Made by a program: the position numbers and the translations under genes. 64,000 nt of DNA from Anatilimnocola aggregata. GTDB lineage: Bacteria; Planctomycetota; Planctomycetia; Pirellulales; Pirellulaceae. Positions 12,701 through 19,395 of this stretch are shown here, piece by piece. The notes under the pieces were generated by a model. It was not told where the DNA came from, ran no database searches, and saw only the letters and a program-made list of their open reading frames with translations. Numbering within the stretch: the stretch's first letter is position 1; each line of letters opens with the position of its first letter. The stretch is from positions 1,860,001 to 1,924,000 of the forward strand of contig NZ_CP036274.1 of assembly GCF_007747655.1 (NCBI RefSeq). The letters run 5' to 3'.

Positions 12701-14450
12701 CGATCAGTTGTTCATCGACGACAGTGGCGACACGACCGCTGACCCGAACGTGCTGATTGCTGCAGCCGGCGGGATGAATGCGGACTATGCGGTGACGGGA
12801 ATCAACGCCAGCGGAGTCACGTTCCGCAACATCGACAGCTTCGATTACACGGGCACGGAGCAGGGGGACACGATCGACGGCCGGTTCACCCCGACCAACG
12901 TGCCGCACGACCTGAACACGGTGGCCCTGCGTGGTTTCGACGGCGACGATCAGTTCCTCCTCTTCACGTCGAACCAATGGGGCGGGGTCACCCCGGTGAC
13001 GGAACTGCCATTCACCCGCGTGGCCAGCGGCGTGGGGACGATCAGTCTGTACGGCAACGATGGTGAAGATATCTTCGGCGAAACTCCGGCCCCGGTCATC
13101 GGGAACACGGGAGCCATGCACGTGGGCCTAGCCGTCCCCGCCACGACGCGGCTGATTCGTCCGACCACGGCCGCGACTGCGGGGGGAAGCACCATCTTCA
13201 TCGACGGTGGCGATCCGGTACCGGCGCTCAATCAGGCCGGCGATACGGTCGGCGATGTGCTGAACCTGGATGTCACGGACGTGCCGAAGAACACGGCGAT
13301 GATCGTGGGAGCCGGTTCGTCGGGGAACGTCCTCAGCGCCAACACGGCCCCCTTCAGTTGGGTCAGCATCGAAGACCTCAACCTGGTCGACAACGGCAAG
13401 CTGACGGGCGTGCAGATCGGCGACGTGTTCGGCCGCGGGACCACGGGGAACGACCTGATGCAGATCTCGGCCAATGCCACGGCCGCGCTTCCGCATCAGG
13501 TGCGGGTGCGCATCGGCGGCGCGATCATGAACTACAACGTGCCGGGCAAGGCCGTGCTGTACGGCGGCAACGGAGTCGACACGATGTCGCAGACCACGGC
13601 CAAGATCCCGGCCGTGTTCTATGGCGAAGCGGGCAACGATTCGCTGGCGGGGGGCTCGAACAACGACTGGCTGGTGGGTGGCGACGGGAACGACCAGATC
13701 ACGGGTGGCGAAGGCCAGAACGTGATCTGGGGAGATAACGCGCCAACGAATCCGGGCGACCCGACCCCGCAAGACTTCCAAGGCCTGAACGACGGTAACG
13801 ACACGATCAGTTCGGGCAACGGAGCCGACGTGATCTATGCCGGTGGTGGCCACGACGTGGTGAACTCCGGTGGGGGCAACGACTACATCCATGCCGGGGC
13901 TGGTAACGACAGCGTCGATGCCGGAGCCGGAGACGACCGGGTGTATGGCTACAGCGGCAACGATACGCTGCAAGGCAACAGCGGCAACGACCTGCTGTCG
14001 GGCGGCGACGGTAACGATTGGCTACTGGGTCACTCGGGGAACAACGTGCTGATCGGCGGCACGGGGAGCGACACGCTCTCGGGTGGGGACGGCAACGACC
14101 TGCTGATCACCGGTGGGCTGGGCGGTGAAGAGAACAGCACCTGGACTTCGGCTCCCAACACGATGACCTATGCGGCGAACACCTACAGCGACCCAATGGA
14201 TAACGATGCAGCCCTGCTCGCACTCCTGACGGCCTGGCAGCTGAACTCCAACGCCGCTGCACCACCGCCCGAAGTGCTTGCCCTGCTCCCCATCATCGCG
14301 CCCGACGGCTCGGACGACGACGCCTGGGGCGGCAACGGCAGCGACCTCTTCAGCTGGGACGCCGCCGACATGGCCGACGAATCCCTCACCGCCCCCGGCC
14401 CCAACGACTTCAACAACCCCGCCACAGGACCAGACGTCCGACTGATCTAA
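3744..14450 (+). CDS. Giant planctomycete extracellular protein with autotransporter-type beta-strand repeats and RTX-like C-terminus (3568 aa)
   Basis: The N-terminus is basic and hydrophilic and then carries RLFLEALEDRRVMA near residues 34-48, the motif that heads many planctomycete surface and extracellular proteins. Residues ~66-310 and ~342-590 are two copies of one beta-rich module (compare DFRDDYQTPTPK with DYRDDFQGPTPK). Roughly residues 905-2335 hold about ten autotransporter-associated beta-strand repeats of the form GSGSLxKxGSGTLxLxGxNTYSGxTTxxxGxL. Residues ~3270-3460 hold RTX-like nonapeptides (GGDGNDQITGG, AGNDSVDAG, GGDGNDWLLG) that would bind calcium. No autotransporter barrel, PEP-CTERM or dockerin is visible at the C-terminus, which ends PDVRLI. 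Probable role: surface fibre or adhesin. Base composition shifts to high GC at third positions from about nt 11,400. No secretion apparatus lies nearby. Confidence 0.88.
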   Translation: MASDLSVARSLIGRKVRSGSTQTKLAARTKQRRLFLEALEDRRVMATVGEDQIFQFNGSELGLGSVVADFRDDYQTPTPKANWSYQWNSGGAIGTAANYANMVFGTSNYNNDDGIPGLPGTAPGSFVSINANGGHPGLGTNQATGGNNLNRYAITSFTVPTSGPYSITNSFVNRNNGVNELDVRVYVNDSLKSFAEQTTVNQPFNQSLGMLNVGDKVYVAVGPDGNDGNDSFALDYTLYGSAQITSVAALSSLGAAVSVAGGVVTYNPTAAANLQALHIGDSAADSVSVDYVLPNGTTGTAIVPITVLGADPTVLADSAATLANTVLSFDVLTNDTFTNRLIADYRDDFQGPTPKSGWAYKWNSTTTIGTTSGYANLIWTGTGAYDIDGIPGTPTAGPGQYTYFTATGVHPGIGYSTQTATNFDRYAIAEFTVPASGTYSITDSLFQHDDPAGTGVAVRVYVSTSATPLFSTNVSQATGSATFNTALGTLAAGTKVYVAIGPDTSHNNDRSFIDFSIRASSTPTLTAVDTLSTYGAALALDGANNVSYNPTNSLKAKALVAGQTLVDTFTYNITEAGVGTATGTASVTLTGVGAFEVDLNAVGAPGNDLAADEITLRLSADGLMRQIYINDVLLNEVPVSDTSPLTIAGSSDDDTLTIDMNNGNPIPTSGISFDGGVGGNDSMVVTGGSTTTVTHTFNNASDGRIVLAGPIAGTINYSGLEPVDQDISTEFAEFIFLGAAETITVTDETANDGQMRIDSDLFGELTDFNIPSARLTIRTSTGAAGADTLTFDSVDAQFRASIEMFTDNNDIVNLNAPLTLGNTIAEGNVIVAAASLVNLNANINTDAGTATGGGDIQISAPVALAANVTLDTDRPTGTDGTISFGATANLGSNELTLNAGTANYTMSTVISGTGSLRKLGSGTLTLNGSSANTLSGTTVVNAGILHLAKTSGNAIGGDLTIATSGKVTFGASNQIVDTATVSMSGSGSVLNGNAINGGQFNVTETIANLTITGGAFNPASDGVWTITGTGSFTGGAGNTIFVGNSGTRLSFGTLQIKDMLAVAGSTVTTANSFTLYGNNSTRQSTITVGAGGLILDGSSLNIRLGSSANTKGSRLIVNGGISTTGSTASFISEDTAGGTLGAIAVELSNSVGAVTRNFTIAGGGANLTVGVPITNGMATPGGITKIGTGNLTLARTNTYSGLTTITEGILHVGSAGTTGTLGSGAVVNDATLAFNRTDTHLVSNNISGSGSLNQAGSGTIVLTGANTYGATNITAGTLQVGNAGTVGTLGTGDVSNAGTLAFNRSDAITIGNNITGAGIINQIGAGTTELTGTNSANTTNVTAGRLNVNGELTSTVVVSGSGVLGGNGTIIGSVSSTGSAAQVNPGNSPGTLTVTGNYSANSTFEINDDYLTPGVGGDYDQIIVNGAANTINLAAALVTFVSAGGGTAPALPNLITLIENNTSNPITPFSNLAQGSVVTLGTGGAARSFIASYTGGDGNDLVLFNATVPNNIIYIDDSFVGTVGQPVNDADKGTIGDEVAILGGNAFTTFAAAQLAHPSFGGTFIVNDGNYNEAVVLANTQILEVTGPDAPQTVVIASLAVAGTQSITIEGTSNLTIGNASTTEIAGVISGSGSLTKQGAGTVTLGAANTYSGVTSITQGVLLVNGSLSNSTDVAVSAGATYQLGASDTIDGLTGAGTVTLGGNTLTVGGNNEATPSFGGAIGGTGGLTKIGSGNQTLSGPNSYTGATTISTGTLSVTGSLSNLTDVSVASLATYSVEGTDTINALTGTGTVSLGAGFTLTVGGANQVTSWSFGGLITGSGSFSKTGAGTQILTSANDYTGSTTVGAGILRISNATALGGIGAASGTTVSNGARLELAGGITVNGEALTISGSGTNNIGALQSESGANTWAGTVLLGADSTRIGANGSGDILTISGVIDDGTSSFTLAIRNADAGGTVVLSGVNTYGGNTDVVVGLVQIAGGNDRLPVGTALRVGNAANVSAARFDLNGFNQTVGGLVSVGTTMAKTLDNSGASATLTVNNSSANTYLGRIVGNLSLTKIGSGELVLAGNTANGANTATGLTTVSAGTLTLSKPAGVDAIAGNILINGGTLQLAATDQIINTSAISLSSGNLNFYSGFTAYNETFASLAMTGGNLNTAPASNANDVTVTGLASVSAGNFTINSGTHFSANSLTFTGGTNTVWSNSTIRESRLIVGAGGLSMTGSTLTLLQGTAAGALGSRLLLNGDVTTLASAVSASIVQDVVGAPTALPHINLGGVNRTFTVADGAAAVDLILGVVIENGSLIKSGAGTQLLSNSNTYTGTTQVNAGTLQLQGGTAILDTAGVVTVAAGATLELLADETVSSFVGIDDPANETDGLLALGANRLTTTGDATIANVSASAGARIVAQGAIIDGDLDNNITGPNIFLQAATGIGSSGANGAIETAVSNIQLFNSTSGAISVLNSNMGALLTVSDLHLLGFGANNDGGSTTIVNSSPLTIASDSISLGDVVFTASDSAAVGDNLTVNSGVTVQSTGGSVTLNAGDDALLDGDVTAATQVTVNVDAGDGESNGVGEVAPGSGGTVTINGVITVNGGTGTTFLNGGDDYDTFDFDPQTTTSFSVNGNAPHGTADGDRLVITVPALTVQTVSDVGSGGFSFAPTANPALDPVTYVSIEEQDVTGGPLNLLIDLTPVYNGVNNQLTMQRVGADLVINRLGTGPVTGNFYTGTLATINSLEIRGGGQNDSVEVFDTGTGLPDFVGTVPGVTNNPNVVGTPEFLFTGGAGTDVLTFNLGLASTAQVYGIGSGSGTAANDGEISTTNPANTLITYFTSVSEVNRAGFNATADGLQILGDLSGNTINTTDNGGGETRVQPTGYTPFDFSGDNFSSFEVYGLRGSDTLTLTSFGSGQTNNPTIVLDGSNPTGFGGPTDDGLADTLRVLSTSSNTGLVTLLGGLGSDQFFLAGPGLTVDDIAGPVVVDGEDNNLAGNNDQLFIDDSGDTTADPNVLIAAAGGMNADYAVTGINASGVTFRNIDSFDYTGTEQGDTIDGRFTPTNVPHDLNTVALRGFDGDDQFLLFTSNQWGGVTPVTELPFTRVASGVGTISLYGNDGEDIFGETPAPVIGNTGAMHVGLAVPATTRLIRPTTAATAGGSTIFIDGGDPVPALNQAGDTVGDVLNLDVTDVPKNTAMIVGAGSSGNVLSANTAPFSWVSIEDLNLVDNGKLTGVQIGDVFGRGTTGNDLMQISANATAALPHQVRVRIGGAIMNYNVPGKAVLYGGNGVDTMSQTTAKIPAVFYGEAGNDSLAGGSNNDWLVGGDGNDQITGGEGQNVIWGDNAPTNPGDPTPQDFQGLNDGNDTISSGNGADVIYAGGGHDVVNSGGGNDYIHAGAGNDSVDAGAGDDRVYGYSGNDTLQGNSGNDLLSGGDGNDWLLGHSGNNVLIGGTGSDTLSGGDGNDLLITGGLGGEENSTWTSAPNTMTYAANTYSDPMDNDAALLALLTAWQLNSNAAAPPPEVLALLPIIAPDGSDDDAWGGNGSDLFSWDAADMADESLTAPGPNDFNNPATGPDVRLI
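6460..10750 (+). repeat. Coding array of about ten autotransporter-associated beta-strand repeats
   Basis: The translated region repeats a unit of roughly 35-40 residues with the pattern (I)SGSGSLTKxGxGTxxLxxxNTYSGxTTxxxGxLxV. Clear units begin near nt 6467, 7288, 7480, 7682, 8620, 8905, 9190, 9895 and 10630; one more near 9540 is weaker. Units are separated by 80-250 residues of unrelated beta-rich sequence. Such repeats are known from passenger domains that fold as beta-helices. Confidence 0.75.
13558..14112 (+). repeat. Coding RTX-like (GGxGxDxLx) calcium-binding repeats
   Basis: The translation contains at least a dozen nonapeptide-like units in a row, such as YGEAGNDSLAGG, VGGDGNDQITGG, AGAGDDRVYG and SGGDGNDWLLG. 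The run is broken once by an insert of about 25 residues (around 13,735-13,790). These match haemolysin-type calcium-binding repeats, which form a parallel beta-roll when calcium is bound outside the cell. Confidence 0.85.
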
Positions 14451-14461
14451 ACCAGCGACAC

Positions 14462-14502
14462 AAAAAAACAGCTTGAGCAGAAGTGAAACTTCTGCTCAAG
14501 CT
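14462..14502 (-). terminator. Intrinsic terminator for dcd
   Basis: AGCTTGAGCAGAAGT (14470-14484) and ACTTCTGCTCAAGCT (14488-14502) form a perfect 15-base-pair stem with a 3-base loop. On the minus strand the stem is followed by a run of seven T (plus-strand A at 14462-14468), the classic rho-independent layout. It lies 40 bases past the dcd stop. On the plus strand, 20 bases past the giant gene's stop, the hairpin lacks a T run, so it may only help there. Confidence 0.85.
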
Positions 14503-14541
14503 ACGGCTGGTCTTTGGAAAGTCTTGTAGGAGAGGTAGGGC

Positions 14542-15120
14542 TTAGCTCGCGCCGTCCTTTTCGAAGCTGAGCGTTAGTTGCGGATCGCGACGATCGCTTT
14601 GGGGATTCAGTTCCTTGTAGAGAAGGCTCGGCTGAATATCGCGATTGTGCTGGTACTTATCGCTACAATACTCAGTGATGCTGCCGGTAATCTGATGATA
14701 GAAGATCTGGCAGATCGGCACGCCGGGATAGATACGAATCGGCTGGACGGCGAACATTTCGAGGGTCCAATAGCCAGCAAAGCCTACGTCCCCAAAGCCG
14801 GCAGTCACATGCACAAACAGGCCAAGCCGACCGATCGAAGAGCGGCCTTCAATCATCGGAACGAAATTGTGCGTTTCGGTTCGCTCGACGGTCCTGGCCA
14901 GATAGAGCTTTTGCGGCGCGAGAACCAGACCTTCAGGAGGAATTCGCATGCGCCGCGTACGATTGGGCTGAGCCATATCGAGCACGACTTCCTCGTACGT
15001 GATTAACTCATCGTGCAGCGTCAGATTATAGCTGTTGGGATTGAGCCGCTCCGGTTCGAAGGGCTCGATGCAAATATCTTTGCCCAAGCGTTTGCGAATC
15101 TCTTCACCGGAAAGGATCAT
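14542..15120 (-). CDS. dcd: dCTP deaminase
   Basis: The 192-residue product carries the dCTP deaminase/dUTPase signature EGRSSIGRLGLFVHVTAGFGD (residues ~91-111) and the following WTLEM segment that supplies the catalytic glutamate. Length matches the family (about 190). The enzyme deaminates dCTP to dUTP for thymidylate synthesis; some members also hydrolyse dUTP to dUMP, which the sequence alone does not settle. The N-terminus MILSGEEIRKRL is typical. It stands alone, ending at a strong intrinsic terminator. Confidence 0.93.
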   Translation of the reverse strand: MILSGEEIRKRLGKDICIEPFEPERLNPNSYNLTLHDELITYEEVVLDMAQPNRTRRMRIPPEGLVLAPQKLYLARTVERTETHNFVPMIEGRSSIGRLGLFVHVTAGFGDVGFAGYWTLEMFAVQPIRIYPGVPICQIFYHQITGSITEYCSDKYQHNRDIQPSLLYKELNPQSDRRDPQLTLSFEKDGAS

Positions 15121-15228
15121 GATTCACCCATAGCGGCTGCGGTGGTTGCGGGCGCGTCATTGTAGCCTGCGAACTTCATTCCGGAGAGACGACGTCCAAT
15201 TTTTCGTGGGCTCATCGGCAAGCTACGA

Positions 15229-16938
15229 CTAATCCGGCAGTGGTTGGCCCTTCGTTTCGGGCGCGAACCAGATAATGACCATGCCAAGCACATAGACCAG
15301 GCTGATCGTGGAGCAGGCGAGTGCGTGACCGTGGGGAATCACCAGGCTGCCGAGCATCACGTCGGTATCGAACAGCTTCAAAAGATTGCCGACCTGCAAC
15401 ACACCAATAGCGGCGAGGATGCGGCCAAAGTTAAAGCTGAATCCCTGGCCGGTTGCCCGGACATTCGTGCTGAAAAGTTCAGGCAAGTAAAGTGGCAACC
15501 AGCCATAGAACGAGGCGGTACAAGTGCCCGCAATAAAGGCCCAAATCAATAGAGGAGTGCCGTAACTCGTATTGAGCAAATAGAGCCCCCACACCGACAG
15601 CAAAGAGGTCAAGCAGAGCAGGAAGAAAGCGGTGCGCCGACCGAGCCAATCACCCATGAAGGCCGCGGCCAACGTACCAATGATCGCCCCGACAGAGAGC
15701 CAAATCAGCGTGTACTCGCGAGCTCGCAACTTGGGACGTTGGAGCGAGGCCGCTTCTTCTGTTTTTCCCTCGGCAACGAGCTGTTGCTTGGTCTTGTTGA
15801 AATCGGCTTCGGTCAACTTATCGGCCCAACTGGGGGCCTGTTGCGTCGAACCCCAAGTCCCGAGCAGCGCGACGCCGCTGAGCGTGGCACCCAGCAACAT
15901 TCGCTGCATCGTGCCGGCCCAGGGTGCCGAAGTTCCGGCGGAGTGAATTGCATGCCGCTGGAAGTAGCGAACCACGGGATAGGTGTAACCAACAAGCGCG
16001 ATGGCGAGCCCCAAGATCGTGCCGACGATTCGCAGCACATTGCCATGTTCGAACAGGACGGTTTCGGTACCGGGTTGATAGGTACGATCGAAGGCCCAGA
16101 GATAGACGATCATAAATGGGCCGATGAGCCCAATCAGCACGCCGAACAAATCTTGCGATGCCCAGTGTGAAGTCGTTCCCTTTTCCTGCTCGTGTTCCCA
16201 CTTTTCCGACTCTGGCACAAAGACGCGAATGAGAAACGTCAGCAGGGCTGGCAACGTGCCCGCGATCATCATCAGCCGCCAACCGTCGTTACGTACGAGC
16301 ATCGTGACGGTGCTGGCGGGCAAGCCGATGCTGAGCATAGTTTCTTCCATCCCCTGGATCACGCCGAGCAGGCCAAGACCCAAAAAGCCAACGAGCAGAT
16401 AGCCCACGTTTGCGGCGGCACCAATCAAACCTGCCATGAAAGCCCGCGATTTGTTAGGCCAAACTTCCATCACCAGCGCGACACCCAGCGACCACTCGCC
16501 ACCCATGCCGAGTGCGGCGATGAATCGCAACACGCCGACTTGCCAGGCTTCGCCAGCGAAGCCGCAAAGTCCGGTAAATAAGGCGTAAGTGAGCACGCTG
16601 AGGGTCATCGCGCGGACGCGGCCAATGCGATCGCCAAGCCAACCGAATACAACGCCGCCCGTCGCTGCGCCCACGAGAAACGATGCGATGATGACGTTGA
16701 ACCAAAGCCCAACTGTTTGCTCGTTGGCTGTGGGCATCAGGTCCATCACCGCTTTGCGGCCGACGAGGCTGAAAATGCCCATCTCGGCCCCGTCAAACAT
16801 CCAGCCTAACAACGCGGCGGTCAGCGCCATCCAGCGGCCGTGGGCGTTGTCCTTGGGTGGGTCCGTCGGCGCGGGCGAAATCACTTGGGGAGATTTGTGC
16901 TTGGCTTCGGAGGCGGGGCGGGTAGTCACATTGGCCAT
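15229..16938 (-). CDS. MFS transporter with extended central region (569 aa)
   Basis: The start ATG at 16938 was chosen over in-frame upstream codons because GAGGA lies about 11 bases before it and the longer form would overlap the next gene. The protein has major facilitator motif A in both halves (GWLGDRIGRVRA near 108, FMGDWLGRRTAF near 440) and about twelve hydrophobic segments. It resembles the aromatic-acid/sialic-acid type of symporters. The region between the halves (~280-420) is enlarged, with extra hydrophobic helices and a charged loop EADFNKTKQQLVAEGKTEE. Substrate is unknown. It lies 74 bases downstream of the exonuclease gene on the same strand. Confidence 0.87.
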   Translation of the reverse strand: MANVTTRPASEAKHKSPQVISPAPTDPPKDNAHGRWMALTAALLGWMFDGAEMGIFSLVGRKAVMDLMPTANEQTVGLWFNVIIASFLVGAATGGVVFGWLGDRIGRVRAMTLSVLTYALFTGLCGFAGEAWQVGVLRFIAALGMGGEWSLGVALVMEVWPNKSRAFMAGLIGAAANVGYLLVGFLGLGLLGVIQGMEETMLSIGLPASTVTMLVRNDGWRLMMIAGTLPALLTFLIRVFVPESEKWEHEQEKGTTSHWASQDLFGVLIGLIGPFMIVYLWAFDRTYQPGTETVLFEHGNVLRIVGTILGLAIALVGYTYPVVRYFQRHAIHSAGTSAPWAGTMQRMLLGATLSGVALLGTWGSTQQAPSWADKLTEADFNKTKQQLVAEGKTEEAASLQRPKLRAREYTLIWLSVGAIIGTLAAAFMGDWLGRRTAFFLLCLTSLLSVWGLYLLNTSYGTPLLIWAFIAGTCTASFYGWLPLYLPELFSTNVRATGQGFSFNFGRILAAIGVLQVGNLLKLFDTDVMLGSLVIPHGHALACSTISLVYVLGMVIIWFAPETKGQPLPD

Positions 16939-17012
16939 GATGGGCCGTTCCTCAAACAGGCAATTCGGGGAGAGCGGGGAAGCCGCGATTGTAGCCCGCG
17001 AGGCCCACCGCG

Positions 17013-17585
17013 TCACGCGACCAAAGTGCCGCCGAGCCGAAACTTCTGCAGCAAATGGCAGAAAATCCCGGCAATGTTCCAGGCATCGTCGTGCCCCCGG
17101 TGATGCGTCCCTTCCAGCGGCAAGCCAATTCGCTCGCAAGCTTCATCGAGCCCCATTTCGCCGTTGTCGCCATAGGCGACGGCAAAGAGCGTCTTGATAT
17201 TGAGGTGCCCGACACCGAACGGATAAGGAACGGTAAGTTCCTTGCAGACTCGTTCGAACTGCCGGCGGTCGTAGTCCCCCCAACTGGCCCACAATCGATC
17301 GGGCGAACGATACTCTTTTTTCAAAATGCCGACCGCATCGGCCAAAGTGCCAGCCGCGCGAAAGTGCTCGTCGGTGAGCGTGGTCAACTTCGTACAGAAC
17401 TCACTGATCTTGCTACGAATTGGTTTGATGAGAAGACTCCGCTTTTCTAATCGCGCGAGCTTTTTCACATCGACGGGGCAAAGACCAACTTCGATAATCT
17501 CGCTGATTTGCCCCGCGGGTGGATAGCCTTGCCAACAGGTGGATTCGATATCGACGACAAGAACTTGATCGAAGAGTTTGGCCAT
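17013..17585 (-). CDS. DEDDh-family 3'-5' exonuclease (ERI1/KapD-like)
   Basis: This 190-residue protein is a single exonuclease domain. Exo I is VVDIEST (residues ~10-16), exo II is SWGDYDRRQF near 101, and exo III is HHRGHDDAWNIA near 164, giving the D-E-D-D residues and the histidine of the DEDDh class. Eri-1/KapD-type enzymes trim 3' ends of RNA or DNA. No helicase or ribonuclease domain is fused. The gene is divergent from dihydroorotase, with 79 bases between starts, so the two promoters share this short interval. Confidence 0.88.
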   Translation of the reverse strand: MAKLFDQVLVVDIESTCWQGYPPAGQISEIIEVGLCPVDVKKLARLEKRSLLIKPIRSKISEFCTKLTTLTDEHFRAAGTLADAVGILKKEYRSPDRLWASWGDYDRRQFERVCKELTVPYPFGVGHLNIKTLFAVAYGDNGEMGLDEACERIGLPLEGTHHRGHDDAWNIAGIFCHLLQKFRLGGTLVA

Positions 17586-17664
17586 GAACGAATTCTAGCG
17601 ACGAACGAGCAACTCGTCCCGAGGCGTAGCAGCATTCACCCGTATTCCGCTACATTTGAGCGCT

Positions 17665-19023
17665 ATGAAAATGCTCATTCGTCATGCTCAGGTGGTGTTA
17701 CCGACGGAAACCATCGCTACGTCGGTGCTCGTGGAAAATGGCAAGATCGCAGCTGTCGATGCGGCGATTCACACGCAGGCCGATGAAATTATCGATGCTG
17801 CCGGCCTGCATCTCATTCCCGGCGTGGTGGACGACCAGGTTCATTTCCGCGAACCCGGGCTGACGCATAAAGAGGATCTCACCACGGCCACCCGCGCCTG
17901 TGCCAAGGGAGGCGTTACTACCTTTCTGGAGATGCCGAATACCAATCCCACCACCACCTCCGTCGCGGCGCTACACGACAAGTTGGCGCTCGCGGCCAAC
18001 AAATGTTTGGTGAACTACGGTTTCTATATTGGCGCGACCACCAGCAATGTCAGCGAATTGAAGGCAGCCAGGCGAACGCCGGGGATCAAGATCTTCATCG
18101 GCTCTAGTACCGGCAATATGCTGGTCGATGAACAGGCGGCGCTCGAAGCGATCTTTGCCGAGACATCGCTCCCCATCTGCGCCCACTGCGAAGACGAAAC
18201 AACCGTGCGCGCCAACAGCGCCAAGTTCGCCGACACGCACGACGTGGCCGATCACAGCCGCATTCGCGACCATCAAGCAGCGGTGATTGCCACGCGCCGC
18301 GCAATCGAGCTGGCTCATCGGCACGGGCATCGGTTTCATGTGCTGCATGTTTCAACGGCAGACGAAGTACCGCTGCTCGTCGACCATCGCGGGCTGATTA
18401 CGGCCGAAGTCTGCCCGCATCATTTGTTTTTTAATGTCGACGACTATGCCCGCCTCGGCACACTCGTGCAAATGAATCCCTCGCTCAAGACATCGGCCGA
18501 TTGCCGTGGCTTGTGGCAAGCACTGCAAGACGGGCTGATTCAGGTTATCGCCACCGATCATGCCCCGCATACGCTGGAAGAGAAGAAGCTTCCCTATTCG
18601 CCCGGCCACGGCGGCAGTCCATCGGGATTACCCGCGGTCGAGAACAGCCTGGCGCTGCTGCTGAATCAGGTAAATCAAGGCCGTTGCACGTTGCAGCAGG
18701 TCGTTCACTGGATGTGCGATGCCCCGGCTCGCGTTTGGGACATTATGAACAAAGGACGGATTGAGCCCGGTTACGATGCCGACCTGGTGCTGGTCGATTT
18801 GAACAAGACTGCCACTATTCGCAACGAAGAACAAGAAACCAAGAATCGCTGGAGCCCTTGGCACGGCGAAACACTCACCGGATGGCCCGTTCGCACTTGG
18901 GTCATGGGGCAGGAGGTTTTTCGCGCTGATAGCAGTGGTTCCCGGATCAATTCACAAGTCCGCGGACAGGAAGCCACCTTCGACCACGCCCGGGGCGGAT
19001 ACTGGTCAACAACATCACCGTAG
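17665..19023 (+). CDS. pyrC: Dihydroorotase
   Basis: ATG 17665 is preferred over an in-frame TTG nine bases upstream. The 452-residue amidohydrolase matches class I dihydroorotase: [10 protein letters not shown] near residue 57, EMPNTNP near 92, GSSTGNMLV near 147, [24 protein letters not shown] and ATDHAPHT near 300. It cyclises carbamoyl-aspartate to dihydroorotate in pyrimidine synthesis. The usual zinc motif HxH reads QxH here; the same [10 protein letters not shown] form is, as I recall, found in a Bacteroidetes-type branch, so it is probably functional. Carbamoyltransferase genes are not adjacent. Confidence 0.92.
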   Translation: MKMLIRHAQVVLPTETIATSVLVENGKIAAVDAAIHTQADEIIDAAGLHLIPGVVDDQVHFREPGLTHKEDLTTATRACAKGGVTTFLEMPNTNPTTTSVAALHDKLALAANKCLVNYGFYIGATTSNVSELKAARRTPGIKIFIGSSTGNMLVDEQAALEAIFAETSLPICAHCEDETTVRANSAKFADTHDVADHSRIRDHQAAVIATRRAIELAHRHGHRFHVLHVSTADEVPLLVDHRGLITAEVCPHHLFFNVDDYARLGTLVQMNPSLKTSADCRGLWQALQDGLIQVIATDHAPHTLEEKKLPYSPGHGGSPSGLPAVENSLALLLNQVNQGRCTLQQVVHWMCDAPARVWDIMNKGRIEPGYDADLVLVDLNKTATIRNEEQETKNRWSPWHGETLTGWPVRTWVMGQEVFRADSSGSRINSQVRGQEATFDHARGGYWSTTSP

Positions 19024-19024
19024 G

Positions 19025-19068
19025 CGAGTCATTCCATGACTCGCGGACTCAGTCACGGAGTGACTGAG
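19025..19068. repeat. Two adjacent perfect hairpins downstream of pyrC
   Basis: CGAGTCAT (19025-19032) pairs with ATGACTCG (19036-19043) across TCC, and CTCAGTCAC (19048-19056) pairs with GTGACTGAG (19060-19068) across GGA. The first stem begins two bases after the pyrC stop. There is no T run, so this looks like a REP-type or transcript-stabilising structure rather than a classic terminator. The rest of the gap up to 19395 shows nothing further that I can support. Confidence 0.6.
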
Positions 19069-19395
19069 TAACAAGAAGAGGCTACGAGGCTGGACCACCT
19101 TTGCCTCAACTTCCGGTGGGGCGGTGGTCGACAGTAATTCCAGATGCCTTGATTCTCGCGATTGTGCCACCTACTATTTCCCGAGAGTCGGCATTCCCGC
19201 CCGCAAAGTTTGCCTCACTGTTCGCGTCAACCACTTTGGATGCCTACCATGCCTGCTTGCGTCCTTCTGCTGGCCCATCACTTCGAGCAGTGTACCGGCT
19301 GATCAATCACGCTCCCTGAATCAGGCGAGCCCGTTGATCACCGCCGTCGCACTTTTCTCGTTTCTGCTGGTGACGCCCTCTTGCTGGAGCTGAGT

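Noticed and set aside
12297-13973. Two long minus-strand frames (274 and 281 codons) rich in His, Arg and Val
   Set aside because: They are shadows of the high-GC3, repeat-rich coding region of the giant gene; their composition mirrors GGxGxD repeats read backwards.
16939-17139. N-terminal extension of the MFS transporter
   Set aside because: The extension overlaps the exonuclease gene by 127 bases and is Arg/Ala-rich. The ATG at 16938 has its own ribosome site.
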